This document shows, in pieces, positions 63,961 through 64,000 of a DNA stretch of 64,000 nucleotides (position 1 is its first letter; each line of letters starts with the position of its first letter). The stretch comes from Prorocentrum cordatum. Taxonomy: Eukaryota; Sar; Dinophyceae; Prorocentrales; Prorocentraceae. Below the pieces are notes generated by a model that had not been told where the DNA came from, ran no database searches, and saw nothing but the letters and a program-made list of their open reading frames with translations. The stretch lies in contig CAUYUJ010016362.1 of assembly GCA_963575745.1 (NCBI GenBank), positions 218,271-282,270 on the forward strand, written 5' to 3'. A program made the translations under genes and the position numbers.

Positions 63961-64000
63961 TCTCTCTCTCTTTTTTTTTTTCTCTCTCTCTCTCTCTCTC
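63961..64000. repeat. (CT)n microsatellite, cut by the window end
   Basis: CT units with one run of T. It probably continues beyond the window and may precede another element. Confidence 0.9.

Overview
The window is dinoflagellate nuclear DNA. It holds a complete 22-base dinoflagellate spliced-leader sequence (DinoSL) at 56611-56632. It also shows high GC with strong G/C preference at third codon positions, abundant micro- and minisatellites, intron-poor coding blocks and several degenerate non-LTR retrotransposons. The GC level would suit a Prorocentrum-like genome, but I cannot fix the genus. I recognise no host housekeeping gene, rRNA, tRNA, CRISPR array or bacterial operon.

Layout. 1-22.9 kb is GC-rich intergenic sequence full of repeats: 11-bp inverted minisatellites, GA and GT tracts, a 94-bp tandem triplet, a 12-bp minisatellite, a long degenerate satellite, GAT repeats, and 183-bp and 73-bp tandem arrays. 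Two weak coding-like fragments lie near 12.0-12.7 and 13.36-13.99 kb. 22.97-28.16 kb is a non-LTR retrotransposon (here LINE-1) with a coiled-coil ORF1 and an endonuclease/reverse-transcriptase ORF2, bounded on both sides by TA-type microsatellites. 28.2-30.7 kb holds microsatellites, a CTTGGGG satellite, a 100-N assembly gap (29621-29720) and an AT-rich island. 30.9-34.8 kb is a second, broken retroelement (element 2): an N-terminal protein with a PARP-type zinc-finger spacing, then a reverse transcriptase split by a stop and frameshifts. 35.49-38.38 kb is a related broken ORF with cysteine clusters and no reverse transcriptase.

40.1-56.35 kb is a large non-LTR element (element A). It has a gag-like ORF1 and a giant ORF2 carrying a signal-peptide-like start, hydrophobic segments, an ADP-ribosyltransferase-like domain, a cysteine cluster, an exonuclease/endonuclease/phosphatase (EEP) endonuclease, reverse transcriptase, a CCHC finger and RNase H. 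56.61-63.94 kb is element B, which shares A's 5' leader and 3' end but encodes no reverse transcriptase. It encodes a secreted or membrane-type Cys/Pro/Thr-rich protein.

How the parts relate. In A the leader follows a long (CT)n tract and AG, a textbook polypyrimidine/trans-splice acceptor. In B the same leader directly follows a full DinoSL, and B is flanked by a 17-19 bp direct repeat lying inside (CT)n DNA. The simplest reading is that B is a reverse-transcribed, trans-spliced mRNA inserted into a (CT)n microsatellite, probably mobilised by A-type machinery that recognises the shared 3' end.

The other striking signal is two families of short GC-rich palindromes scattered through the ORFs of these elements. 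Their cores are GGCTTCAGCC (40-63 kb) and GGGGYCGCCCC (31-38 kb). The DNA is conserved while the reading frame differs, which suggests mobile or structural DNA/RNA hairpins tolerated inside coding sequence.
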